Shown one piece after another: positions 33,298 through 42,700 of a stretch of 46,608 nucleotides of DNA. The DNA is taken from positions 1 to 46,608 of the forward strand of contig JAIXYP010000021.1 of assembly GCA_027490155.1 (NCBI GenBank). Reading direction: 5' to 3'. Each line of letters opens with the position of its first letter. Position 1 is the stretch's first letter. The notes under the pieces are model-generated. The model saw only the letters and a program-made list of their open reading frames with translations. It was not told the origin of the DNA and searched no databases. The translations under genes and the position numbers were made by a program. This DNA comes from Cytophagaceae bacterium. GTDB taxonomy: Bacteria; Bacteroidota; Bacteroidia; Cytophagales; Flexibacteraceae.

Positions 33298-33404
33298 GTG
33301 ATAGTCTGAGACAGGTTTTGACGTTTGCTGAATTGCAAGGTTGGTACCTGTCAAGGGGAATAATGGGTTGATTGAAAGGGTAGTTGATCTAAGTAATCAG
33401 GGGC

Positions 33405-33437
33405 AATAAAAAGGCTGTTACATCTCTGTGACAGCCT
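33405..33437 (-). terminator. Terminator of the glutaryl-CoA dehydrogenase-like gene
   Basis: An 11-bp stem with one G:U pair (33412-33422 and 33427-33437) closes a TCTC loop and is followed on the - strand by TTTTTATT. It is 17 bp past the stop codon. Confidence 0.88.
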
Positions 33438-33454
33438 CGTAATGCAATGTTGAT

Positions 33455-34681
33455 TTATTTGAAAGCTGGTATGCCGGTGATGTCGGCACCTAGGATCAGC
33501 AAGTGGATATCATGGGTACCTTCATACGTCACGACTGACTCGAGGTTCATCATGTGGCGCATGATGGGGTACTCGCCAGTGATGCCCATACCACCATGGA
33601 TTTGGCGTGCCTCCCGAGCGATCTCCAGTGCAATCTGGACATTGTTACGTTTAGCCATGCTGATCATTGGGGTGGTAGCACGTCCTTGGTCCATCAAGTC
33701 GCCGATGCGCATTACTAGCAACTGTGCTTTCGTGATTTCGGTCAGCATCTCGGCTAGTTTTTTCTGGATCAGCTGGAAACTAGCAATAGGTTTGTCGAAC
33801 TGAATGCGCTCCATGGCATATCGGCGGGCGCTGTCATAGCAATCCATCGCAGCACCAATGGCTCCCCAAGCAATACCAAAACGGGCCGAGTCGAGGCACA
33901 TCATTGGTGCACCTAGGCCACTTTTGCCTGGTAGTAGGTTCTCTTTAGGTACTTTGACATTATCAAATACAAGCTCACCAGTGCAACTAGCCCTTAGGCT
34001 CCATTTGTTGTGGGTTTCTGGGGTGCTAAACCCTTCCATGCCACGCTCAACGATGAGGCCATGGATGCGGCCTTCTTCGCTTTTGGCCCAAACAACGGCA
34101 ACATCCGCCTTAGGCGAATTGCTGATCCACATCTTGGCACCATTGAGCAAATAATAGTCGCCCATGTCCTTAAAGTTGGTCGTCATGCCACTTGGGTTGC
34201 TGCCATGGTCTGGCTCAGTAAGGCCGAAACAGCCGAGCCACTCACCACTTGCAAGCTTTGGCAAGTATTTCTGCCGTTGCAGCTCAGAGCCAAACTTGTA
34301 GATAGGGTACATCACGAGCGAGCTCTGCACAGAAACAGTGGAGCGCATGCCGCTGTCTCCACGCTCGATCTCTTGCATAATAAGGCCATAGCTGTTATAG
34401 TCTAGGCCGCCTCCACCATATTCGGTCGGGATGGTAGGGCCAAAGGCACCAACTTCACCAAACTTGCGCACGATGTCATACGGGAAGTAAGCTTTCTGGC
34501 AGCAGTCCTCGATGATGGGGCTGATTTCCTTTTTGACGAACTCACGGACTGAGTAGCGGATGAGTTTTTGCTCCTCGGTCAGTAGGTCGTCAAGCAACAA
34601 AAAGTCAGGCGACTCAAACGAATCGATGGCTGTGCGACGCTCAATGGTAACGTCTGTGGTCGGCATGGTAGCAGTGGTCAT
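33455..34681 (-). CDS. Acyl-CoA dehydrogenase, glutaryl-CoA dehydrogenase-like
   Basis: 408 residues. The FAD fold shows CFGLTEPDHGSNPSGM, YYLLNGAKMWISNSP, the RFGIAWGAIGAAMDCYDSARRYAMERIQFDKPIASFQ region and, near the end, ARQIHGGMGITGEYPIMRHMMNLESVVTYEGTHDIH with the catalytic Glu at E387. The wording YEGTHDIH and the early QEIERGDSGMRSTVSVQSSLVM stretch match glutaryl-CoA dehydrogenases more closely than straight-chain enzymes. Those convert glutaryl-CoA to crotonyl-CoA in lysine and tryptophan breakdown, with transfer of electrons to ETF. Start: ATG at 34681; nearby internal ATGs would trim a few residues of a poorly conserved N terminus. It is the second acyl-CoA dehydrogenase of the window, clearly distinct from the one at 10200. 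Confidence 0.9.
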   Translation of the reverse strand: MTTATMPTTDVTIERRTAIDSFESPDFLLLDDLLTEEQKLIRYSVREFVKKEISPIIEDCCQKAYFPYDIVRKFGEVGAFGPTIPTEYGGGGLDYNSYGLIMQEIERGDSGMRSTVSVQSSLVMYPIYKFGSELQRQKYLPKLASGEWLGCFGLTEPDHGSNPSGMTTNFKDMGDYYLLNGAKMWISNSPKADVAVVWAKSEEGRIHGLIVERGMEGFSTPETHNKWSLRASCTGELVFDNVKVPKENLLPGKSGLGAPMMCLDSARFGIAWGAIGAAMDCYDSARRYAMERIQFDKPIASFQLIQKKLAEMLTEITKAQLLVMRIGDLMDQGRATTPMISMAKRNNVQIALEIAREARQIHGGMGITGEYPIMRHMMNLESVVTYEGTHDIHLLILGADITGIPAFK

Positions 34682-35423
34682 ATTGCGGATGTCGGTGGTG
34701 TACTAAGCTGGGCCCTGTTATTAGGATTTGGCACCGCAAAGATAGTGATCAGGGCCGTATGTCGTGGCATCTTGGTGCTGACAATGATGGGGTAAGGTAG
34801 TAGTTATTGGCTACTGGCTGGGAAGGATCTACAGTTGGCCTTCTCGCATCGGTGGTGGGCTCTCATTTCGTCCTTTCGAAAGGTCAGGTTCTCTGGTTAT
34901 TGGGATAAACTTTGCCTACAAAACTAATGTTTACAAAGTTCATCCACGGAACTACCCTTGGATGTGCCTAAGAAAAAACTAGTCCTGAATCAGACCAATA
35001 AGGGTGATTTGATTGCACTTAAATAAGGTATTCATTTAGGATTCAATCTATCAGTAATTTACATTGATAAATATATAATCCCATCTGCTATCAGTCTGTT
35101 TTAAATTAGTCTTAGAGCTTACATTAGCTCTCAGGCATTGAGATTGGTGATAGCAATAAATTGATCAATTTAGTCAGTTAACGCACGATTGAGATTGGGG
35201 TAAAACCGCTATTTTGGCGCTTAAGACTGTCTTTGGGGTAAGATTTTGAGCTAATATTTATAATACGTTCATTTAACTATCCAGGGTTTCCAGACAGTTG
35301 AAGTCTCTGTTGGTTCTTGTGTGCGGTTTAAATCTTCTTAGGTGCTCATTAATTGTCCTAACGTCTAATTAAAATAGCTGCGATAAGTATTTCTGCAAAA
35401 TCAAATTATTTTTTTATACAATA
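34682..35423. other. Long intergenic region upstream of the glutaryl-CoA dehydrogenase-like gene
   Basis: With the hairpin that follows, this is nearly 900 bp without a credible gene between two housekeeping genes. Two consensus -7 boxes point to the - strand: TATCTTTG (34744 to 34737), giving a leader of about 50 nt, and TAGTTTTG (34926 to 34919). Neither has a clear -33 element. The part from about 35030 to 35420 is AT-rich and unstructured by eye. A small RNA is possible but I see no terminator for one. Confidence 0.45.
34737..34744 (-). promoter_or_regulatory. Candidate -7 box of the glutaryl-CoA dehydrogenase-like gene
   Basis: TATCTTTG on the - strand is a perfect TAnnTTTG match, 56 bp from the ATG at 34681. 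No good -33 element is visible at the right distance. Confidence 0.45.
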
Positions 35424-35467
35424 GAACCACCTTTATATGACCACTTGGTCAAGTATAAAGGTGGTTC
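35424..35467. repeat. Long nested inverted repeat downstream of lepA
   Basis: A perfect 14-bp outer stem (GAACCACCTTTATA at 35424-35437 with 35454-35467) encloses a second palindrome TGACCACTTGGTCA (35438-35451). The combined structure has about 20 paired bases with a 2-nt bulge. It lies 110 bp past the lepA stop and has no T-run after it on either strand, so it is not a standard terminator; an mRNA 3'-end stabiliser or a protein-binding site are the alternatives. Confidence 0.6.
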
Positions 35468-35577
35468 GCTGACTAGTTGCCGACAGAAACTAAAGTGGCA
35501 ATCACATTATGTGGGACAGACAAAGCAAAAAAAAATATTGCAAAGATCCTGTCCACATGAAAAAGAATGTTCTTCCC

Positions 35578-37368
35578 CTATTCACTCAACTTCAGCACAG
35601 CCATAAAGGCTTCTTGCGGGATTTCGACATTCCCGACTTGGCGCATGCGTTTTTTACCCTTCTTCTGCTTTTCTAGCAGTTTGCGTTTACGGCTGATGTC
35701 ACCACCATAACATTTGGCAGTTACATCCTTCCGGAGGGCTTTGAGGGTTTCGCGGGCGATGACTTTAGTACCAATGCTGGCCTGGATAGCGATCTCAAAT
35801 TGTTGCCGGGTCAGGAGCTCACGGAGCTTTTCGCACAGGCGTTTGCCCCAATCATACGCCTTGTCCCTGTGCACGATGGCACTGAGCGCATCCACTTTCT
35901 CACCATTAAGCATGATGTCAAGCTTAACCATGGTGGACTCCTGGAAACCGATTAACTCATAGTCAAGCGAAGCATAACCACGGCTCAAGGTCTTAAGTTT
36001 GTCAAAGAAGTCAAACACGATCTCTGATAGCGGCAAGTCAAACTGCATCTCGACACGGTCTGTGGTGAGGTACACTTGGTTCTTGATGATGCCACGTTTT
36101 TCCATGCATAGCCCCATAATAGCGCCTACATAATCACTTTTGGTGATGATCTGGGCCTTGACATAAGGCTCCTCGATGTAGTCAATAAAGCTAGGGTCAG
36201 GCATATCGCTCGGGGCGTTGATGACCATCAGCTCCTTCTTGGTGTTGTAGCACCGGAACTGTACCGAAGGCACAGTTGTGATGACAGTCATGTCAAATTC
36301 ACGTTCCAGACGCTCCTGCACGATCTCCATGTGCAACATTCCCAAGAACCCGCACCGGAAACCGAAGCCAAGCGCAGCAGAGGTTTCAGGCTCCCAGACT
36401 AAGGAGGCGTCATTCAGCTGCAGTTTTTCCATTGCAGAGCGCAGGTCCTCAAACTCGCTGGTTTCGACTGGATAAATACCAGCAAAGACCATCGGTTTGA
36501 CATCCTCAAAACCTTGGATAGCTGCAGTAGTTGGGCGGTCAACGGTAGTGATGGTATCACCGACTTTAACTTCGCGAGCATCTTTGATACCGCTGATCAG
36601 GTAGCCTACATTGCCAGCACCCATCTCTAGGCGTGACTCTTGGGTTAGCTTCAAGACACCAACTTCGTCAGCATAATACTGCTTGCCAGTGTTCATGAAT
36701 TTGACCTTGTCGCCTTTCCGTATTGTGCCGTTGAAGACACGGAAATATACCTCGATACCCCGGAACGAATTGTAAACCGAGTCAAAAATCAAGGCTTGCA
36801 ACGGGGCTTCTGGGTCACCTTTAGGGGCAGGGATACGGGTACAAATAGCATTTAGGATGTCAAAAATGCCGATGCCTTCCTTGCCAGAGGCCGCAATGAT
36901 GTCATCCCGGTCACAGCCTAGCATATCCACAATTTCATCTTTAACTTCCTCAGGCATGGCCCCTGGCAAGTCAATCTTGTTCAGGACAGGGATGATTTCG
37001 AGGTTGTTCCCGAGTGCGAGGTATAGGTTGCTAATAGTTTGGGCTTCGATCCCTTGGCTTGCATCCACGATCAGGAGGGCACCTTCGCAAGCGGCAATCG
37101 ACCGCGATACCTCGTAGCTAAAGTCAACGTGGCCAGGGGTATCAATCAGGTTCAGGACGTAGTCTTCACCCTCAAATTTGTACTTCATCTGGATCGCATG
37201 GCTCTTGATCGTTATGCCACGCTCGCGCTCTAGGTCCATGTCGTCCAGCACCTGGGCCTGGGCAGATCGTTGGTCTGTCGTGTTGGTGAACTCCAACAGG
37301 CGGTCTGCCAAGGTGCTTTTGCCGTGGTCGATGTGGGCAATGATGCAAAAATTGCGGATGTTCTTCAT
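35578..37368 (-). CDS. lepA: Elongation factor 4 (LepA)
   Basis: 596 residues, the normal LepA length. It is a ribosome-associated GTPase that back-translocates or assists ribosome assembly under stress. The G domain shows the P loop [16 protein letters not shown] at residues 10-25, [25 protein letters not shown] (G3) and NKIDLPGA (G4). Domains II, III and V follow, and the LepA-specific C-terminal domain is present ([44 protein letters not shown], ending in EAFMAVLK). Nothing is missing. The start [18 protein letters not shown] is standard. The NUDIX gene lies 158 bp upstream on the same strand; no consensus promoter is visible between them, so read-through from the NUDIX gene is possible. 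Confidence 0.98.
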   Translation of the reverse strand: MKNIRNFCIIAHIDHGKSTLADRLLEFTNTTDQRSAQAQVLDDMDLERERGITIKSHAIQMKYKFEGEDYVLNLIDTPGHVDFSYEVSRSIAACEGALLIVDASQGIEAQTISNLYLALGNNLEIIPVLNKIDLPGAMPEEVKDEIVDMLGCDRDDIIAASGKEGIGIFDILNAICTRIPAPKGDPEAPLQALIFDSVYNSFRGIEVYFRVFNGTIRKGDKVKFMNTGKQYYADEVGVLKLTQESRLEMGAGNVGYLISGIKDAREVKVGDTITTVDRPTTAAIQGFEDVKPMVFAGIYPVETSEFEDLRSAMEKLQLNDASLVWEPETSAALGFGFRCGFLGMLHMEIVQERLEREFDMTVITTVPSVQFRCYNTKKELMVINAPSDMPDPSFIDYIEEPYVKAQIITKSDYVGAIMGLCMEKRGIIKNQVYLTTDRVEMQFDLPLSEIVFDFFDKLKTLSRGYASLDYELIGFQESTMVKLDIMLNGEKVDALSAIVHRDKAYDWGKRLCEKLRELLTRQQFEIAIQASIGTKVIARETLKALRKDVTAKCYGGDISRKRKLLEKQKKGKKRMRQVGNVEIPQEAFMAVLKLSE

Positions 37369-37526
37369 GGTTGACTATTGCTGGTGTCCTGCCAAGGGCA
37401 AGCTCTAAATACTGATGCCCATCCTAATTCTATGGGCTTGGTTGATATTGTTATAGGGATAAACGACTGAGCAAGCTGAGTGGTTTGGCCCTTGGGGATT
37501 TTTTGTTTTGGTTCTGCTCCTGCGGC

Positions 37527-38204
37527 CTAAACTGCTGTGGCAATCAGGTCCCGATAGGTAGCCACCACATGTTTGATGCTGGCATAAGAGTTCTGGATGG
37601 CTTTGTCCAATTCGGCTGGGTTCATCCAGCGTAGATCCTCGATTCCTTCCTCTTGCTGAGGTTTCATCAGGGCATCGTCATGACATTGCATGATGAACCA
37701 GGTTGTTTTCTTGATCGATCTGCGGCCGCCGTCGGTGTAGGTGTGCCAAGTGCTGCAGAGTTTTTCGTCTGCCGTTACCTTGACATTACACTCTTCGGCC
37801 ACCTCGCGCAGTGCCCCTTGTACAGGTGTTTCCTCCTTCTCGAGTTTGCCTTTGGGTAGGTCCCAACGGCCAAGGCGATAGATCATCAAGACCTTGCCCT
37901 TCTTTAGGACCAAACCACCACCAGCTTTGACGACCTTGTACTCGGTCTTGACCCACTCCCTGATGGCCTTATAGTCCTGTGGGACCATCGTGACCCGTAC
38001 CAATTTTGACACCCGCCTGAGCTCCATCAGCCGCATGATTGCCGCCAGGGTGGCAGGTTCGGCATTCAGGATCAGGACATGACCTTTAAGGTTTTCGGCT
38101 GTGATCTGGGCAAGGGAGGTCAGCTGCTTGGTATAGTCCGCCAGCGGAACATTGTTAGGCTGGCGTTGTACGTCAATCAAGATGTCGTTTACAAACAGTT
38201 TCAT
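37527..38204 (-). CDS. NUDIX hydrolase with N-terminal extension
   Basis: 225 residues. The C-terminal two thirds (about 78-215) are a NUDIX domain: GGLVLKKGKVLMIYRLGRWDLPKGKLEKEE is the strand and loop leading into the box. The box itself reads G-x5-E-x7-REVAEE-C-N-V, which keeps every catalytic Glu but has Asn where the consensus has Gly. The final KKTTWFIM and WMNPAEL segments are typical. The N-terminal 75 residues (MKLFVNDILIDVQRQPNN, then HVLILNAEPATLAAIMRLMELR) form an additional alpha/beta segment seen in Bacteroidota relatives. Such enzymes hydrolyse a nucleoside diphosphate linked to another group; the substrate is unknown. It is divergent from pyrE, with promoters in the 333-bp gap. 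Confidence 0.9.
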   Translation of the reverse strand: MKLFVNDILIDVQRQPNNVPLADYTKQLTSLAQITAENLKGHVLILNAEPATLAAIMRLMELRRVSKLVRVTMVPQDYKAIREWVKTEYKVVKAGGGLVLKKGKVLMIYRLGRWDLPKGKLEKEETPVQGALREVAEECNVKVTADEKLCSTWHTYTDGGRRSIKKTTWFIMQCHDDALMKPQQEEGIEDLRWMNPAELDKAIQNSYASIKHVVATYRDLIATAV

Positions 38205-38378
38205 ATTGGCCTTCAGGCTGACTTGTTTTTGCTTGGAGCCTAGTAAGCGGCTTGTGGCCCTTTACTGACTTTCATACACCACTATAAATCTAATCTAGCC
38301 CTAAAGATACCCCTGCCTTTGCAAGGACCCTACAGGATGCCGAAAGTTGCAAAAATAGCAAATTATTCGCCCTTTGGT
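38205..38378. other. Divergent intergenic region, NUDIX / pyrE (left part)
   Basis: The 333-bp gap between the two starts contains no gene. On the - strand TATTTTTG (38357 to 38350) is a perfect -7 box for the NUDIX gene with a leader of about 140 nt, though its -33 element is unclear. It lies only about 20 bp from the pyrE -33 element, so the two promoters face away from each other over a short core. Confidence 0.5.
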
Positions 38379-38409
38379 TTTGCCATCGACGCTGTCCCTG
38401 ATACTTTTG
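38379..38409 (+). promoter_or_regulatory. Promoter of pyrE
   Basis: A perfect -33 TTTG (38379-38382), a 19-bp spacer and a perfect -7 TACTTTTG (38402-38409). The same -7 sequence drives the tracrRNA. The predicted leader is about 120 nt and contains the direct repeat CCTACTACTG twice (about 38474-38493), flanked by TAGCC and GGCTA. Confidence 0.8.
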
Positions 38410-38537
38410 CTGATAAGTCTGAATACCGAGGGCGCACTTGGAGGTCCTGTTTTAGACTCAACGCTCACAATAGCCTACTACTGCCTACTACTGGCTAAAT
38501 TCTACCCCACATTCTTTAATTCCCAGCCCACCGCACC

Positions 38538-39185
38538 ATGATCACGATAGCAGACCTAGGCATTGCCGAACAAGTAGCCAGCTTTCTGCTTGACCACGAA
38601 GCGGTCAAATTGCGCCCGCACGAACCTTTCACATGGGCGAGCGGCTGGTTGTCACCTATTTATTGCGACAACCGCGTCACTCTTTCCTACCCTGTCGTCC
38701 GGAGCTATATTAAGGAGAGCCTCTATGACCTGTTCGAATCCCATTATGTGACAGCCAATGTCATAGCTGGGGTTGCAACTGCCGGGATCCCGATGGCTAG
38801 TCTCGTTGCTGACGAAGCTTTACTCCCACTTTGCTACGTCCGGAGTGCACCAAAGGGCCATGGTATGCAAAACCTGATCGAAGGTAGGCTACCAACGGAG
38901 GCAAAGGTCATGGTTGTTGAGGACTTGATCAGCACAGGGGGCAGCTCGCTCAAAGCAGTAGATGCACTTCGTGGCGCTGGTGCCAACGTCCTTGGGATGG
39001 CTGCCGTCTTTACCTATGGTTTTGATGTTGCTTCGGAGGCCTTTGCCGCCTCTGGCACTGACTTAGTAGCGTTGACCGACTACGCGACCTTAGTACGTGT
39101 CGCACTAGACAAAAAAATAATCCAGGATGCAGACCTGGAGCTCCTTACAGCTTGGCGGGCAGACCCTGCAGGGTGGGGGAGATAG
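38538..39185 (+). CDS. pyrE: Orotate phosphoribosyltransferase
   Basis: 215 residues, normal for PyrE. It joins orotate to PRPP to make orotidine monophosphate, the fifth step of pyrimidine synthesis. Visible are the substrate loop LRPHEPFTWASGWLSPIYCDNR at residues 26-47, VIAGVATAGIPMASLVADE, CYVRSAPKGHGMQNLIEG (flexible catalytic loop with Lys) and the PRPP motif VMVVEDLISTGGSS (about residues 125-138). The ATG at 38538 follows a strong promoter and a leader of about 120 nt. No other pyr gene is adjacent. The sequence is complete and looks functional. Confidence 0.97.
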   Translation: MITIADLGIAEQVASFLLDHEAVKLRPHEPFTWASGWLSPIYCDNRVTLSYPVVRSYIKESLYDLFESHYVTANVIAGVATAGIPMASLVADEALLPLCYVRSAPKGHGMQNLIEGRLPTEAKVMVVEDLISTGGSSLKAVDALRGAGANVLGMAAVFTYGFDVASEAFAASGTDLVALTDYATLVRVALDKKIIQDADLELLTAWRADPAGWGR

Positions 39186-39763
39186 ACCAGAATCCTATAC
39201 AAAGACCACAGTATTGCATCATGCCTTCGCTTGGTCTGCCTAGGCCAAAATGCGCATGCAGGCTTGACTTGCCTTTGCTGATGTACTATTTTTGTGTACT
39301 ACGCAATTGTCCAAGATTCTCGGAGCTGATGCAGCAATGGATACCGACTTGGTTGGGGGCAGCTTTATCCATCATTTTTACCCCTTTTGGGGGTGGACTT
39401 GTCTTTTTTATTGGCCTTTTAACCTGGTTACTTTTCCGCTTCGAGGGGTATCTAATACTGCAAAGGACACCAAACAGCCTGTAATCTAGACCTAATAATG
39501 TTAAGATTAATAGGACATTAACCTCTTGTCAACTACCAAAATCCTACCTTGAGTACCTTTTTCTGGAGATTTACCGAAAATATCTCCCGAATCTCAAAAC
39601 AAAATGCAATATTTATGGCCATATAGCCTGCTTGGCTCCTTGCCATGCCTTGTTATTAGCTTCATTACCCACGTACCCAACTATGACCACATTGCCAGCT
39701 ACGAAAAGCCGCCCAGAAGGCACCATTGACCCTTTTACCAAATCCAACTTTACCCAACCAGGG
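39186..39763. other. Intergenic region ahead of the giant surface-protein gene
   Basis: About 580 bp. TATTTTTG (39287-39294) is a perfect -7 box on the + strand with TTG (39264-39266) 20 bp upstream, so a promoter for the giant gene may lie here, with a leader of over 450 nt. Small + strand frames in this stretch (up to about 110 codons, ending at 39484) begin inside pyrE or overlap the box and are not accepted. The part nearest the gene, after 39490, is AT-rich with a weak hairpin at about 39565-39585. Confidence 0.45.
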
Positions 39764-42700
39764 ATGAAAACAACTCTACTCAGCACCTACATCAGGCGTA
39801 CCCTCTGCTCAATGGCTCTGCTATTGGGCCTAGGCAGTATGTCTGCCTTTGCACAGACGACCTACACCTGGGATGGTGGCGGGGGCGGAGATACCCGCTG
39901 GACCACAGCTGCTAACTGGTCTTCGGACGTGTTGCCAGTCTCTAACGTCGCAAGCATTGTTGTATTTCCGACAGGGACTACGGTAACTGTGCTCGATGTG
40001 CCAACCATCACACTTGGTGCATTGCGCACCCAAGGCACTGCTAATGTAACCCTGAAGCCAGCTACGACTGCTGCTGCGGTTCTTACACTAGGCAACACTG
40101 GTGGTGGCGCATTCAACCCAGCGGTAAGTGTAGAGGCATCGGCAAAGCTTACCCTTGTGGGCCGTGATAACCCATCTGGCGCAGACCGTGACCTGACGTT
40201 GACCCAGCTTTCGAACGCTGCAGTCAGTGGTACCATTTCGGGTACACTAGTCATTGAGCAAGATGATGATGTCAACTATACTGGGTCGGGCGTATTGACC
40301 ACCCCAACTGTTGGTTTGCTAACATTTGCTTCAGCATCTACATTAGAGTGGGCACGCGATGGTGGCACACTTCCTATACCATCTGCTTTTCTGGTATTTG
40401 ATGCGGCCAGCACCCTCAAAGTCACTGGTGTAAGGCAAAACGCGCCAACCACTATCGCAACGGCTTCTACTTTCGGTCACTTTGTTTGGGATTGCCCTAA
40501 CCAAGTTACCTCTTCAACTGCTTTTGCTAACAACACTACCATTAGGTTTAATGGTGACTTTACGATCAACCACACTGGTACAGGGCATTTCGTACTGGCT
40601 AACGGAAACAATGACGGTACCATACTCAACGTTGTTGGCAACATGGTGATCGGCAGTGCCACTGTTGCAAATAAGGCTGTGTTCAATCTTCGCAGTAATC
40701 AATCAAACAGGAGTAATGTCAATCTTAACGGAAACTTAACCGTTAATGCCAGTGGCACCCTAACTGCTTCGAGTTCAACAACCAATGTGTTTACCTTTGG
40801 TGGTAACATAACTGGCTTTACCAATACCGCAATGACGGTCAACAGCACTGGCACTATTGACCTAGCAAGCCAACTGTATGCCCTTGCTGGTACAGGCGGT
40901 AGTTTTGCCCTTGCTACAAATGCCAACTCACTTGGCGTAACTGTAACATGGAACGCTGCAGGTAGCCGTGCCATGGCTACGAACGTTGGTGCAAGTTGCG
41001 TACTATTACCTACCGTCAACTGTACATTAGGTACTGCACTTTCAACTGCTCCGGGTTCGCTTTCTTCTGTTACATCAACCCTGACAGGTACTATAACTTT
41101 TCCTTCTGGGCAGAACATAACAGTTGAGTTTGGAAACCTTACGATGGCTGCTGCTGGTGTCCTGAATATGAATCAGGTAGGTCGCACCCATAGCCTCAAT
41201 CTGAGCGGACAAACAAATTCAGTGGCCACCGTTGGCAATTTCCAAGCTGGCTCTAGCACCGTTACCTTCAGCGGCAAGGTCAACACGCAACAAATCCCAC
41301 TCGGCTTAACATTCAATAACCTAACGATTGACGGAAGCCCATTCGTCAACAACACTACTGGCTCATCAGGTGCAGGTACCGTAACAGTCAATGGTACCCT
41401 TACGCTCAAGTCCGGCAGCCTTAATACTGGTACTTTTGCTGTTAATAATGTTGTCAGGACAGATGGTACCGTTGGTTCTGCAACCATACAGCCAATTGGC
41501 GCTGGAACCTATAACCTAACCTACGGCATACCAACACTGGTACTAAACCGTAATACCGGCGCCGAATGGTCTTCCAATGCAGCACATGTCAATAACGTAA
41601 CCATCAACACAGGTGCGGGCAACATCGTCACAATGTTGTCTTTACGTACATTAAACGGTGTTTTGACTTTTACTTCTGGTTACCTCAATTCTGGTGCTTT
41701 CGGTAATGGTGTCGTTTTTGCATCTACAGCTTCTCACACTGGTGCCTCTAATACCAGCAACATAATAGGTATAGGTTCTGGTTTTGTTTTCCGTACTGGC
41801 ACTACTACAACGCCATTCACCAATTTTGAGTTTCCCCTTGGATCAATTGGCACCTACACTCCAGTTACCGTTACCAACGTAGCCTTTACTGGTGCTACCC
41901 TTACTTTGGGATACAGATCGACACCAAACCGTTCTGGTTTAGCCCGTCCCTCCACTGTCAACCTAAATCGGAGTTGGGTTTACACTACCTCAGCAGGTAC
42001 ACTAACTTCTATCACTTCCAATTTCACTTATGGTGCCTCTGAGGCAACTGGTACATTAACCACCGTTCGTGGCCGTTCCTTTGTTGGTAGTTCTTGGGCT
42101 ACACCTGCTGCCGTCGGCACCATCACCTCTACCACGTTGCCTGGTGTCCAGTTCACCACCATCCCAACCTTGCCTGCAGAGGTAACGGCTGGGGATGCCA
42201 ACGCATTCAATATTACCGCTGCCAATGGTGTTTACATCCTTACGGCAGCTGCTTGGGGCACTGCTGGCAACTGGGTAGGTAGCAATATTCCAACTGCTAA
42301 CAATGGCACCGAGCATATCATGCTTGTGCCAAGCGCCAATATTACACTGAGTGGAAACCCTGTCTTCAACGCTGCATCTCTTTCAGTGTCTAATGGTGGT
42401 GGTGTAACGATCAACGGCAATGCTTTTACTGTACAAGGAGATGTTGTTGTGAACAACCAGCTCAACTTTGGTACAGTTTCTACCATCAACGGTAACATCT
42501 TTATTGGTACAGGTGGGCAGCTAAATTTCACTTCCAACCAGAATATCAACCTTTCGGGCACTGGTAACCAAACCATAACCAACAATGGTGGCAGCCTCAG
42601 TTCAAGCAACATATTTATATGTAATGCTGCATCTGGAACAAGGACAGTTACTTTCGGCGGTCCTAATGCTTATACAATTGGAGGCATCAACATTGGTGGC

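Noticed and set aside
35424-35467. Hairpin as a standard lepA terminator
   Set aside because: It is 110 bp past the stop and lacks a T-run on the - strand, so it is listed as an inverted repeat instead.
39152-39484. 110-codon + strand frame after pyrE, with a hydrophobic C-terminal half
   Set aside because: It starts inside pyrE and its internal ATG options overlap a promoter-like box. A very small membrane protein from 39329 cannot be excluded but nothing supports it.
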